A DNA stretch of 53,477 nt, from the NCBI RefSeq assembly GCF_009912395.1, contig NZ_WNDO01000036.1, forward strand, positions 1-53,477, written 5' to 3'. The DNA is from Luteibacter sp. GTDB taxonomy: Bacteria > Pseudomonadota > Gammaproteobacteria > Xanthomonadales > Rhodanobacteraceae. The notes under the pieces were generated by a model. That model ran no database searches. It was given only the letters and a program-made list of their open reading frames with translations, and was not told the origin of the DNA. A program made the translations under genes and the position numbers. Shown piece after piece: positions 16,705 through 25,524 of this stretch (the stretch's first letter is position 1; each line of letters starts with the position of its first letter).

Positions 16705-17289
16705 TCAGGCGGCTTCGATCAGTTCCAGGGCCGACTGCCGGCCCAGCGAGAGGATCTCGTCGGAGAGATCCGTGTCGTCGACCGCACGCGACAGCGACAG
16801 CGTGCCGACGAGCGATGCGAACACCGACATCGCCAACGTGCGACGACGCTTGCCGCGCACCGTATCAGGCAACGTCGAGACGATCAGCTCCACCATGCCG
16901 CCGTAGCCTTCGGTGAAGGCGGCGCGCGTCTCATCGGGACGACGCGACACTTCCGACGACAGCGTCGCCGCCACGCAGCCCGTCTCGGGGTGGTCGCGAT
17001 GGTCGACGGAGAGATAGTTGTTGACCAGCGTGCGGTAACCCTCGCCACGCGAGGCCGCGACTTTCGCCGCGAGACGTTCGGCGGCGGCATTGGCGCCGTT
17101 GGTGACGCATTCGCGGACCAGGTCTTCCTTCGAACCGAAGTGGTTGTAGAAGCCGCCCTGCGTCAGGCCCACGTCGTTCATCAGGCTGACGACACCGACC
17201 GCATCGATGCCGTCGGCGCGGAACCGTTCGGAGGCCGCCTCGATGATCTTCTGGCGGGTTTGCTCCTTGTGGCCTTTCTCATAACGCAT
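16705..17289 (-). CDS. TetR/AcrR family transcriptional regulator
   Basis: 194 residues with an N-terminal TetR helix-turn-helix (about 8-55: TRQKIIEAASERFRADGID and GLTQGGFYNHFGSKEDLV) and a ligand-binding C-terminal domain. The sequence following the HTH (HPETGCVAATLSSEVSR) is typical of the subgroup controlling stress or reductase genes. The ATG at 17289 matches the family start MRYEKGHKEQTR. No obvious target is adjacent apart from its own promoter; GH43 lies upstream on the same strand. Confidence 0.9.
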   Translation of the reverse strand: MRYEKGHKEQTRQKIIEAASERFRADGIDAVGVVSLMNDVGLTQGGFYNHFGSKEDLVRECVTNGANAAAERLAAKVAASRGEGYRTLVNNYLSVDHRDHPETGCVAATLSSEVSRRPDETRAAFTEGYGGMVELIVSTLPDTVRGKRRRTLAMSVFASLVGTLSLSRAVDDTDLSDEILSLGRQSALELIEAA

Positions 17290-17456
17290 GCTGCTACTCC
17301 TAGGGTTCGTTCCCCGGCCCTTTCTCCATTGTAGCGCCTCCTTGCGCATTGAAATGTTGGGCAGCATGACCCTTGCGCAGCGTGATGTTTTTGTGCTTTC
17401 AAACACACGTCGCGATGACATTATGATAATGATCACACAATGATGCGGTGCAATGT

Positions 17457-17487
17457 CGTGATCGTCATGGGCGACATGACGATCACG
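17457..17487. promoter_or_regulatory. 12-bp inverted repeat between GH43 and tetR
   Basis: CGTGATCGTCAT (17457-17468) and ATGACGATCACG (17476-17487) are perfect reverse complements around a 7-nt loop. It lies 20 nt beyond the GH43 stop and about 170 nt upstream of the tetR start. It could be a terminator stem (no U-tract) or an operator for the TetR protein. Confidence 0.55.
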
Positions 17488-17507
17488 AGACAACGCTTTT
17501 CACGCGT

Positions 17508-18464
17508 TCACAGCGGCTGGGGCTTCACGCCTTCGTTGGTGATCTTCACCGGGAGAATGTGTCCCTCCTTGTCGAAGACCATGCGGTCGATCGCCACCTG
17601 GCGATGATTGCCGTTCGTATCGCCGAGCGGATGTCGGTGATAGACGATGTACCAGCTGTCATCCTTGGCGACATGGAACAGCGAATGATGACCTGCGCCA
17701 GTGGCGATCGCCGGGTCCTGCTGCAGTATCTTGCCCAGGCGATGGAACGGACTGGTGGGTTTGTCCGCGATGGCGTAGGCCACGGAGTAATCGGGACCAG
17801 TCCAGCCACCCTCTGACCACATCAGGTAGTAACGACCGCCACGCTTGAACATCAGCGGGCCTTCGACGTATTTCTCCGGCGTGATCTCTTTGTAGGTGCT
17901 GCCGTCCGCGAAGGGCTGCAGCGCCGTGAAATCATCCTTGAGCTTCACGATGTTGGCGTGCTTCCACCCGCCGTAGATCATGTACCAGCTGCCGTCATCG
18001 TCGTGGAACACGAACTGGTCGATCGGCTGCGCGCCGTTCTGGAAGCTGCCGATCAAGGGCTTGCCGATGAGGTCGCGGAACGGGCCTTCCGGATGGTCCG
18101 CCACCGCCACGCCGATGCCACCCAGTTCCTTGTCGCTCTGGATATCGTTGGCGGCGAAGAAGAAGTAATAGCGCCCACCCTTCTCCACCAGCGCGGGTGC
18201 CCACATGGCTTTCTTGGCCCAGGGGACATCCTTCGCATCGAGCACGTCGGCGTGCTTGGTCCAGTGGACAAGATCGTTCGACGAGAACGCATCGAAGCGG
18301 GTCTGCTCCTCGTAGCGTTCGGAGGTGGTGGGATAGATCCAGTAGCGACCAGCGAAGACCGCCGCCTCGGGATCGGCGTACCAGCCCGGGAACACCGGAT
18401 TGCCGGCATGGGCGCCAGCGGCGGTCAGCGTGAGCGCTGTCGCCAGGAAGAGCTTTCGAAGCAT
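17508..18464 (-). CDS. Glycoside hydrolase family 43 protein
   Basis: 318 residues with a signal peptide (MLRKLFLATALTLTAAGAHA). It is a five-bladed propeller GH43 enzyme. The likely catalytic residues are visible: general base Asp31 (FPGWYADPEA), pKa-tuning Asp149 (QPIDQFVF) and general acid Glu201 (YVEGPLMF). Likely an arabinofuranosidase, xylosidase or galactosidase acting on plant or fungal polysaccharide; specificity is not readable. No carbohydrate-binding module. The ATG at 18464 gives a clean signal peptide. Confidence 0.88.
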   Translation of the reverse strand: MLRKLFLATALTLTAAGAHAGNPVFPGWYADPEAAVFAGRYWIYPTTSERYEEQTRFDAFSSNDLVHWTKHADVLDAKDVPWAKKAMWAPALVEKGGRYYFFFAANDIQSDKELGGIGVAVADHPEGPFRDLIGKPLIGSFQNGAQPIDQFVFHDDDGSWYMIYGGWKHANIVKLKDDFTALQPFADGSTYKEITPEKYVEGPLMFKRGGRYYLMWSEGGWTGPDYSVAYAIADKPTSPFHRLGKILQQDPAIATGAGHHSLFHVAKDDSWYIVYHRHPLGDTNGNHRQVAIDRMVFDKEGHILPVKITNEGVKPQPL

Positions 18465-18518
18465 TGCGATCCTCCCCATGAAAGCAAGGATCGTAAACCG
18501 AATATGGCGGTGTGCCCA

Positions 18519-18596
18519 ATCGCGGACACGGTCCGCTCCCACGCCGCTGGTAGCGACGTCACTACCGAAGGTGTGGGAGCGGACCGTGTCCGCGAT
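18519..18596. repeat. Long hairpin with 24-bp perfect arms
   Basis: The arms 18519-18542 and 18573-18596 are exact reverse complements (core GTCCGCTCCCAC / GTGGGAGCGGAC) around a 30-nt loop. It lies between the end of the TonB receptor (18601) and the GH43 start (18464), both on the minus strand. It could separate the two transcripts as a terminator and resembles REP-type palindromes, though of another family than the one at 12879. Confidence 0.8.
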
Positions 18597-18600
18597 GGCA

Positions 18601-20727
18601 TCAGAACCGATACCGTGCCATACCCATCACACTGCGACGCGGGCCGTAGAAGCAATCGCCGCGTTGCAGGCAGGTGGCGGTGTAGATCTGGTTGGTGAGA
18701 TTCGCGGCGTTGACCGAGAAGCGCCACGGTCCCTGGGTGTACGCCACCATCGCATCGAACAGCACCTTCTTCGGCACGCGAATAGTATGGGTCTCGTCGT
18801 AGTTCACCCCGATGTAGCGGGCACCGGCACCAAAGCTGAGGCCGTCGCTGTCGGCATCGTTGACGTGGTACACGGCCCAGGCCGAGGCCTGGTTTTCCGG
18901 AAGGCCGGCTACCGTCGTGCCGTCGCTGGGACGCGCCTTGGTCCAGGTATAGGTGCCGATCAGGTCGACATGGCTAGCCACGCGCGTCGACGCTTCCAGT
19001 TCGACGCCACGCACACGGTAGCGACCCGACTGGATCTGGAACTGCGGCTGCTCGGGATCGGGCGCGAGCCTGTTCGCCTCGCGAAGATCGAAGTACGTCG
19101 CGGTCACCAGCGTGGCGCTACCGACCGGCTGGTACTTCACGCCGGCTTCGTACTGCTTGCCGCGTTGCGGTGCGAACGGCCAGTTGTTGCGGTCCGGCTG
19201 GTCCAGCGGCTGGAACGATTCGCTGTAGCTGACATACGGGACGATGCCGTTGTCGAAACGGTACATGAGGCCATAGCGTGCGGTCGTCGCGTTGTTCACC
19301 AGGCGCTGGTCGGCCGTCGTCTGCGTGGCGCGATCATGGCGGAAACCCACGGTGCCGATCAGGTGCTCGCCCCAGTTGACCTGGTCCTGCACGTAGGCAC
19401 CGGTCTGGCGCGTGCGTGAAGCCGGCAAGGCATTCAAGGTGGGATCGAGCGAGAAACGACCGTAGGTCGGCGTGAACAGGTCGAACGGCACGTCGATCAG
19501 CAGACCGGACTGCGAGCTGTCGATCTGCTTCGTGTTGGTGCGCGAATAGCCCAGGTCGAGACCGACGATCACGCGATGATGCGTCGGGCCCGCGTCGAAA
19601 TCCGCCTCGGCGTGCGTGTCCGAGGTCAATCGGCGGTAGTTGCTCCTGGTGGCCCAGACATTGCGGCCCACGGTGCGCTCGTTCGCGTCCAGGAACGGAT
19701 AGGCCGGATTGCCGTACACGTTCGGGTAGATCGAACGGTAATCCACGTCATCGTGCGAGAACCGCGTGTTCTGCACGATCTTCCAGGTGTCGTTGAAGCG
19801 ATGCTCGAAGAACGACGAGATCGAGCGCTGGTTCGTATCGTAGCGGTCGAAATCCGGCTCGCTGGTGAAGCGGTTGGTGCGGATGCGACCGTTCGGGTTG
19901 GGGTAGATCGTTCCCGCGTGCGGTACGAAGTTCAGCGTGCTGCCGTTGCGGTCGAACTGGAGATTGGCCAGCAACGTCCAGCGCGTGCTGTCGTCCGGCA
20001 TCCAGGTGATCGACGGCGAGATCGCCTTGCGGTCGTCCGGCACATAGTCGATTTGCGAATCCGAATCGCGATAGACGCCGATGAGGCGATACGCCCAATG
20101 CCCGGCCGTATCCAGCGGACCGGTGAAATCGAACGCGAGCTGCTTGCGCGCGTTGTTGCCCAGCTGCGCCACCACTTCGTGCGATGCGGTGAACTGCGGA
20201 CGCTTGGAGGCCAGCGCAATCAGGCCACCCGTGGTGCCCTGCCCGTACAGCACCGACGACGGACCGCGCACGATCTCCAGGTGATCGATGAAGTACGGCT
20301 CGGTGCGGGCGTAGGTGCCGCCGAACGACTGGCGCAGGCCATCGAGGTATTGCACGAAGGACGTGCCACGCAGCATCGCATCGTCGCCACGGCTGTCCAC
20401 GCCGTAGGAGTCGGAGCGAACACCGGCCGAATAGCGCAACGCGTCCTGCACGGTGAGCACGCCCTGGTCGAGCATCTGCGCGGCGGAAACCACCGAGATG
20501 GCCTGCGGCGTCTCGATCAGCGGGGTGTCGGTCTTGGTCGCGCTGGCGGCGTTGGAGCTGGCATAGCCGTCGTCCAGGCGGGTGCTGCTCACGGCCACCG
20601 GGGCCAGCTGAACCAGCTTGTCCTCGTGTTTCTTTGTCTCGCCGTCCGGGACGGTCTGTGCCTGCAAGGCAAACGGAACCAGGGCCCCCGCGATCAGCAG
20701 GGCCAGCGAATTTTTACGCAGAATCAT
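18601..20727 (-). CDS. TonB-dependent siderophore receptor
   Basis: 708 residues with a signal peptide (MILRKNSLALLIAGALVPFALQAQ). Plug domain at about 60-170 (DTPLIETPQAISVVSAAQMLDQG, GDDAMLRGTSFVQYLDGLRQ, LEIVRGPSSVLYGQGTTGGLI), then a 22-strand barrel ending in the aromatic residue of MGMARYRF. This is the FhuA/FpvA-like ferric-siderophore class. The ligand is probably a hydroxamate-type siderophore, but that is only inference. It is divergent from a second receptor at 20938 across a region with two Fur-like boxes. Confidence 0.93.
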   Translation of the reverse strand: MILRKNSLALLIAGALVPFALQAQTVPDGETKKHEDKLVQLAPVAVSSTRLDDGYASSNAASATKTDTPLIETPQAISVVSAAQMLDQGVLTVQDALRYSAGVRSDSYGVDSRGDDAMLRGTSFVQYLDGLRQSFGGTYARTEPYFIDHLEIVRGPSSVLYGQGTTGGLIALASKRPQFTASHEVVAQLGNNARKQLAFDFTGPLDTAGHWAYRLIGVYRDSDSQIDYVPDDRKAISPSITWMPDDSTRWTLLANLQFDRNGSTLNFVPHAGTIYPNPNGRIRTNRFTSEPDFDRYDTNQRSISSFFEHRFNDTWKIVQNTRFSHDDVDYRSIYPNVYGNPAYPFLDANERTVGRNVWATRSNYRRLTSDTHAEADFDAGPTHHRVIVGLDLGYSRTNTKQIDSSQSGLLIDVPFDLFTPTYGRFSLDPTLNALPASRTRQTGAYVQDQVNWGEHLIGTVGFRHDRATQTTADQRLVNNATTARYGLMYRFDNGIVPYVSYSESFQPLDQPDRNNWPFAPQRGKQYEAGVKYQPVGSATLVTATYFDLREANRLAPDPEQPQFQIQSGRYRVRGVELEASTRVASHVDLIGTYTWTKARPSDGTTVAGLPENQASAWAVYHVNDADSDGLSFGAGARYIGVNYDETHTIRVPKKVLFDAMVAYTQGPWRFSVNAANLTNQIYTATCLQRGDCFYGPRRSVMGMARYRF

Positions 20728-20777
20728 GGACTTTCCCGGGGCGGGCCACGAAACCCTTCTACCCGTGGCCGGCTACA

Positions 20778-20796
20778 ATTGCGAATGAATCGCATT
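20778..20796. promoter_or_regulatory. Fur-like box 1
   Basis: ATTGCGAATGAATCGCATT is an imperfect dyad of Fur-box length and phasing, about 50 nt upstream of the leftward receptor start (20727). It differs by one base from the box at 20829. Iron regulation fits the flanking receptor genes. Confidence 0.65.
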
Positions 20797-20828
20797 ACAT
20801 GATGCCTAATTCGCCCGTTTCGTGCAAT

Positions 20829-20847
20829 ATTGCGAACGAATCGCATT
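20829..20847. promoter_or_regulatory. Fur-like box 2
   Basis: ATTGCGAACGAATCGCATT is one base different from box 1, with starts 51 bp apart, and lies about 90 nt upstream of the rightward receptor start (20938). Each divergent promoter thus appears to have one box in the same orientation. Confidence 0.65.
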
Positions 20848-20937
20848 TGCGTACACTCCTTGCGCTTTCAACTTTCGCGCTTTCGCCATCCCGCCCCTTA
20901 CGGGTAGCCAGCCGCGCCTCACGCTCAGGGCCTACCC

Positions 20938-23070
20938 ATGTCGATCCATCCCACCACCCCGCGACCGCGGGTCCGACGCGTCGCGCCACTCGCCGCCTGC
21001 CTGCTGGCCGCCCTCCCCTTGGGTACCCGCGCCGAGGACAGCGACGCCACGAAGAAGAACCGCACCGATCTGGAAAAGGTGGCCGTCACGGCACATCTGC
21101 TCGACGAAGCCACCACGGGAACCAAGATCGAGCTGCCCGTGTTGCAGACCGCCCAGGCGATCTCCGTGGTGCCGCGCGAGCTGATCCAGGAACAGGGCGC
21201 GCTACGCATCGGCGAGGCCTTGCGCAACGTGGCCGGCGTATCGCGCAGCGATGTCTATGGGTTCTTCGACGGCTTCAATATCCGCGGTTTCGATGCGTCC
21301 TCCGGGGCCACCTATCTCGACGGCCTGCGCACCTCGGACACCATGGCGACCTCAGAGCTATCCGGGCTAGAGCGACTGGAAGTAGTGAAGGGCCCAGCAT
21401 CCGGGCTGTATGGCCAGGGCCCGTTGTCCGGCCTGGTCAACATGGTGAGCAAGCGTCCGACGGCCCAGCGCTTCGCCACGCTGGACCTCGGCCTCGGCAC
21501 GGACGCCTACCGCGAGGCGCGCCTGGACGCCAATACGCCGCTGGATGCCGCCGGCCACTGGCTGGGCCGGGCGAACCTGGTCTGGCGCGACCAGGACTTC
21601 TTCGTGGACAGCTCCGGTGCCCGCCGCACCTACCTGGCGCCGTCACTGTCGTGGAAGCCCGACGCCGACACTACGCTGACCCTGCTCGGCACCTGGCAAC
21701 ACGACCGCCTGCGGCCCTGGTCACCCACCGTCGCCTACGGTTCGATCCTGTACAACCCAAACGGCCGCATACCGCGACACCGGGCCATCAACGACCGCGA
21801 CTATCCCGCCACCCAGATGCGTGACCTGCGCATGGGCGGATGGATGTTCGACCATCGCTTCAACGATGTCTTCGCCATCCACCAGGGCGTGCGCTACGAG
21901 GATTTCCACAATACGTGGGACCACTGGCTATTCGCCAGCGGCATTCGCGACGACATGCGCACGGTGGATCGTTTCTACTACGGCCCGTACGACGAACATG
22001 GCCACAACCTGCGCGTGGATACGAGCCTGTCGGCGGATTTCGCCACGGGCGAGTTGCGCCATCTGGTGCTCGCCGGCCTCGACTACGGTCACCGCCAGTC
22101 CACCAACACCAACAATTTCGACTTCGGTCCGTATCCTTACGACATCTACGCACCACAGTACGGCATCGTACCCGCGCCACGCGTCCTGGCGGTCACGCGC
22201 TCGCTCACCGATTCACGACAGAGCGGCCTCTACCTGCAGGACCACCTGCAATGGGGCGATCACTGGACGATGACGCTGGGCGGACGCTTCGACCGCGCCC
22301 GCGACGGACATGGCGCGACGCAGGTAAAGACCAGCGCCTTCAGCCCCAGGGCCGGCGTTACCTATGCGCTGTCCGATGGCGCGGCGCTGTATGCCAACTG
22401 GTCGAAGTCGTTCAATCCGCAAGGCAACTACCAGCGATTCGATGGCGGCAACCTGCCGCCCGAACGGGGCGAGGACATCGAGGCGGGCATCAAGCTCGCG
22501 CGACCGGATGGCAGCCTGCGCGGCATGTTCACCGTGTTCCAGCTCACCCGCCAGAACATGGCCACCGAGGATTTCCTGCATCCGAACTTCTACGTGGTCA
22601 CCGGCGAACAACGCAGCCGCGGCGTCGAGGCGGAACTGGCCTGGCAGCCGGTGGAGGCCTTCACCTTCTCCGCCGCCTACGCATACACCCAGGCAAAAAT
22701 CACCCACGACAACACGCTACCCGTAGGTGCGCGGCTGGCCGGCATTCCCCGCCACAACCTCAACCTATGGGGGCGCTACACCGTTCAGGGCGGCGTGTTG
22801 GCGGGCTTTGGCGCGGGACTGGGACTGAACTACCAGAGCGAACGTCTTGCCTCGAACTATGAGCCGCTCGATCCGGTCTACGGTCGTCCCTTCGTCATGA
22901 AAGCCTATGTGCTGGTGGATGCCGCGCTTTACTACGACGACGGTCCGTGGAGCGTTCGCCTCAACCTCAAGAACGCCTTCGACCGGCGTTACTTCGTCAC
23001 CACATCGAGCAGCCGTACCAACTGGGGTACGCCGCGCAGCCTGATGCTCAACCTCGAGCGACGTTTCTGA
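20938..23070 (+). CDS. TonB-dependent siderophore receptor (operon leader)
   Basis: 710 residues. An Arg-rich N-region and signal peptide (to about residue 32, ...ALPLGTRAE) precede the plug (about 50-170: VLQTAQAISVVPRELIQEQG, NIRGFDASSGATYLDGLR, LEVVKGPASGLYGQGPLSG) and the barrel, ending SLMLNLERRF. It is followed after 1 nt by a DUF3649 gene and then PepSY and DUF3325 genes, so it probably delivers an iron complex that the membrane proteins help to reduce or process. It is distinct from its divergent neighbour, not a recent duplicate. Confidence 0.93.
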   Translation: MSIHPTTPRPRVRRVAPLAACLLAALPLGTRAEDSDATKKNRTDLEKVAVTAHLLDEATTGTKIELPVLQTAQAISVVPRELIQEQGALRIGEALRNVAGVSRSDVYGFFDGFNIRGFDASSGATYLDGLRTSDTMATSELSGLERLEVVKGPASGLYGQGPLSGLVNMVSKRPTAQRFATLDLGLGTDAYREARLDANTPLDAAGHWLGRANLVWRDQDFFVDSSGARRTYLAPSLSWKPDADTTLTLLGTWQHDRLRPWSPTVAYGSILYNPNGRIPRHRAINDRDYPATQMRDLRMGGWMFDHRFNDVFAIHQGVRYEDFHNTWDHWLFASGIRDDMRTVDRFYYGPYDEHGHNLRVDTSLSADFATGELRHLVLAGLDYGHRQSTNTNNFDFGPYPYDIYAPQYGIVPAPRVLAVTRSLTDSRQSGLYLQDHLQWGDHWTMTLGGRFDRARDGHGATQVKTSAFSPRAGVTYALSDGAALYANWSKSFNPQGNYQRFDGGNLPPERGEDIEAGIKLARPDGSLRGMFTVFQLTRQNMATEDFLHPNFYVVTGEQRSRGVEAELAWQPVEAFTFSAAYAYTQAKITHDNTLPVGARLAGIPRHNLNLWGRYTVQGGVLAGFGAGLGLNYQSERLASNYEPLDPVYGRPFVMKAYVLVDAALYYDDGPWSVRLNLKNAFDRRYFVTTSSSRTNWGTPRSLMLNLERRF

Positions 23071-23071
23071 C

Positions 23072-23377
23072 ATGGGCAAGCGCGACACCTCTTTCGACTC
23101 ACGGTACGCGATGCAGGTCGCGGCCCGCGCCGCCGCTGCCATCTTCGGCGGCTACGCGTTGGCTGCGATGACGACGGCGGCACTCGCCCGCTGGCTGCCC
23201 CTGTCGCGCGTCGAGGCGGTGATGACGGCGATGCTGTCCTCGTTCGCGATCTACGCGACGGTGGCGATCGTCGCCTTCGCGGTATCGCGATGGTGGCGGA
23301 TCTGGCTTTACCTGGCGATCGTCGGCGTGCCGCTGGGACTGGCACTGGCTTTCATCGGCCGGAGGGTGGCGTCGTGA
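23072..23377 (+). CDS. DUF3649 family iron-uptake-associated membrane protein
   Basis: 101 residues, with three hydrophobic segments (about 16-40, 46-70 and 75-95). The pattern (RAAAAIFGGYALAA then an LPLSRVEAVMTAMLSSFAIY-type second helix) and position between a siderophore receptor and a PepSY protein match the DUF3649 family. Its start is 1 nt after the receptor stop, and its TGA overlaps the GTG start of the next gene. The biochemical role is unknown. Confidence 0.82.
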   Translation: MGKRDTSFDSRYAMQVAARAAAAIFGGYALAAMTTAALARWLPLSRVEAVMTAMLSSFAIYATVAIVAFAVSRWWRIWLYLAIVGVPLGLALAFIGRRVAS

Positions 23378-24927
23378 AGGGAGGACTCCGTCAATCGATG
23401 GCATGGCTGCATACCTGGACCGGCCTGCTGGTCGGCTGGCTGCTGTTGGCGATCTTCATGACCGGCACCAGCGCCTACTTCCAGGACGAGATCACGCGCT
23501 GGATGCAGCCGGAGATCCATGGCGAACGCGATCCGGTCGCAGCGGCCGAGGGCATCGTCGCCCGGCTGGGCGAACACGAACCGGGTGCCGCCAGCTGGTC
23601 GATGATGCTGCCGGGCAAGCGCGCCATCGCCACCACCGCGTACTGGCAGGACGCCGACAGCGGACGCGGTAGCTGGCGCGACAACAGCTTCACGGTCGAT
23701 GGCACGGGACATCGGGTGGAAGCGCGCGGGACGCTCGGCGGGTTCTTCCTGTACCGCATGCATTTCGACCTGCATTACCTGCCCGTGATGTGGGCGCGCT
23801 GGATTGTCGGCTTCTGCGCGATGTTCATGCTGGTGGCGATCATCAGCGGCGTGATCACGCACAAGAAGATCTTCACCGACTTCTTCACTCTGCGTCTGGG
23901 CAAGGGGCAGCGCTCGTGGCTCGACGCGCACAATCTCTCCGCCGTGCTGGCCCTGCCGTTCCACGCCATGATCACCTATACGGGGTTGGTTACCCTGGCA
24001 TCGATGTACATGCCCTGGGGTGTGGCGGCGGTGTACAAGGATCGCGCGGAATACTTCGCCGACGCGTTCGGCATCGAGACGACGCCGGAACGTTCGGGCG
24101 TCGCCGCGTCGATGGCCCCCATCGGCGAGATGATCCGCAAGGCGCGCGAACAATGGCACGGTGCGGACCCGGGCTATATCGATATCTCCATCCCCGGTGA
24201 TGCGAACGCGACCGTGCGCATGATGCGCGGCGGCGGGGAGGCCATGGGCGCCCGAGGGCAGACGCTGATCTTCGACGCCGCCACCGGTCACCTGCATACA
24301 CCGCCGGCCGAGAAGGGTGCGGCCTTCGAGACCGAGAGCGTCATGGTCGGCCTGCATGCGGGACGCTACGCACCGATCGCGCTTCGCTGGTTCTACTTCC
24401 TCTGCGGACTGGGTGGCACCGCGATGGTGGCGACGGGCCTGGTGCTGTGGACCTCGAAACGACGCCTGCAACTGCCCGACCCCGAACGCCCGCATATCGG
24501 ATTCCGCCTGGTCGAACGCCTGAACATCGCGACGATCGCCGGCCTGCCCGTGGGTATCGCCACGCATTTCCTCGCCAATCGGCTGCTGCCGTCGACCATG
24601 GCGGATCGCGCGGATTGGGAGGTGCACTGCCTGTTCATCGCCTGGGGCGCCGTGCTGCTCTACGGTTGCCTGCGCAGGGTGCGGCGCGCCTGGGTTGAGA
24701 CCCTGACGCTCGCCGCCGCGGCCTTCCTTGCGGTACCCATCGTCAATGCGATCACCACGGATCGTGGACTGTGGTCGAGCCTTCGCGAGGGCGATCTCGT
24801 CTTCGTCGGGTTCGACCTGGCGATGCTCGCTCTGTCGGCGACGTTCGGTTACATCGCCTGGAAGGTGCACAGGCGTCCTGCCGTGCCCGTGCGCAAGCCA
24901 CGCGCCAGCCGGGAGGTCGCCGCATGA
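23374..24927 (+). CDS. PepSY-associated TM domain protein (PiuB-like)
   Basis: 517 residues; GTG start at 23374 overlapping the previous stop (GTGA). The N-terminus LRQSMAWLHTWTGLLVGWLL and the conserved block MHFDLHYLPVMWARWIVG are typical of PepSY_TM proteins. Several His in or near helices suggest haem or iron handling. These proteins accompany ferric-siderophore receptors and some relatives act as inner-membrane ferrisiderophore reductases; that function is inferred here. It ends with ATGA overlap to the DUF3325 gene. Confidence 0.88.
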   Translation: MKGGLRQSMAWLHTWTGLLVGWLLLAIFMTGTSAYFQDEITRWMQPEIHGERDPVAAAEGIVARLGEHEPGAASWSMMLPGKRAIATTAYWQDADSGRGSWRDNSFTVDGTGHRVEARGTLGGFFLYRMHFDLHYLPVMWARWIVGFCAMFMLVAIISGVITHKKIFTDFFTLRLGKGQRSWLDAHNLSAVLALPFHAMITYTGLVTLASMYMPWGVAAVYKDRAEYFADAFGIETTPERSGVAASMAPIGEMIRKAREQWHGADPGYIDISIPGDANATVRMMRGGGEAMGARGQTLIFDAATGHLHTPPAEKGAAFETESVMVGLHAGRYAPIALRWFYFLCGLGGTAMVATGLVLWTSKRRLQLPDPERPHIGFRLVERLNIATIAGLPVGIATHFLANRLLPSTMADRADWEVHCLFIAWGAVLLYGCLRRVRRAWVETLTLAAAAFLAVPIVNAITTDRGLWSSLREGDLVFVGFDLAMLALSATFGYIAWKVHRRPAVPVRKPRASREVAA

Positions 24928-25190
24928 TCGGGTTGTCCATCCTGTTCGGGCTGGCGGGTTTTGCGGCGCTTTGCCTGGCGATGTCACGGCATCAGCGCGA
25001 CCTGCTCGGCCGCACTCTGTCACCGGCTGTGTCGCGAACGGCCAGGGTCATCGGCTGGGTCGCGCTGGTGGCATCAGCGGCCTGCGCGATGCGTGCCGAG
25101 GGTGCGGCGTTGGGCGCGGTCTATGCCTTCGGTATCGACACGATGTGTGCGGCGATCGTTGCGCTGGGCGTCACGTACAGGTCGCGCTGA
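24924..25190 (+). CDS. DUF3325 family small membrane protein
   Basis: 88 residues, three hydrophobic helices (about 3-20, 40-56 and 62-82). DUF3325 members are the usual last gene of receptor-DUF3649-PepSY operons. The SRHQRDLLGR motif after the first helix is typical. ATGA overlap with PepSY shows translational coupling. Its 3' end overlaps, on the opposite strand, the end of the ACP-like gene by 70 nt. Confidence 0.85.
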   Translation: MIGLSILFGLAGFAALCLAMSRHQRDLLGRTLSPAVSRTARVIGWVALVASAACAMRAEGAALGAVYAFGIDTMCAAIVALGVTYRSR

Positions 25191-25474
25191 GGTAGGCTGC
25201 CCGTTTCCCTACCCGTCCACGTGCTTTCCAGCTGATGGAGCCGTGTGACCGCCAGCGCACGCTGCACGTCGTGGACCAGGTCACCGAAGGTGTCGCTATC
25301 GTCACGCCACCAGCCACTCCTGAGGTTGTAGGCCGATTCGATGGCGAACCCGAGCTCGGCCTCCGTCAGCGCATACATACCAAGGTCGCACGTCAGCGAC
25401 GCGTACTCGACCACTCGCGATTCGGACACGCCAAGCACATCGGCGACCAACGTGCGCAATACCCTGTCGACCAT
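25121..25474 (-). CDS. Acyl-carrier-protein-like protein lacking the phosphopantetheine Ser
   Basis: 117 residues. The first 75 follow the ACP/DUF1493 pattern: helix 1 MVDRVLRTLVADVLGVSESRV, then SLTCDLGMYALTEAEL where ACPs have DLGADSLDTVEL, then a helix-2/3-like segment (FAIESAYNL...DTFGDLVHDVQRAL). The attachment Ser is replaced by Ala, so it should not carry an acyl group. The ATG at 25474 has an excellent ribosome site (AAGGAGG). The remaining C-terminal 40 residues are an odd tail running antisense into the DUF3325 gene. The role may be structural or regulatory. Confidence 0.7.
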   Translation of the reverse strand: MVDRVLRTLVADVLGVSESRVVEYASLTCDLGMYALTEAELGFAIESAYNLRSGWWRDDSDTFGDLVHDVQRALAVTRLHQLESTWTGRETGSLPQRDLYVTPSATIAAHIVSIPKA

Positions 25475-25524
25475 CACCGTTCGCCTCCTTGTCCCCAGTG
25501 TCCGCATCCTAGCGACGGCGACGC

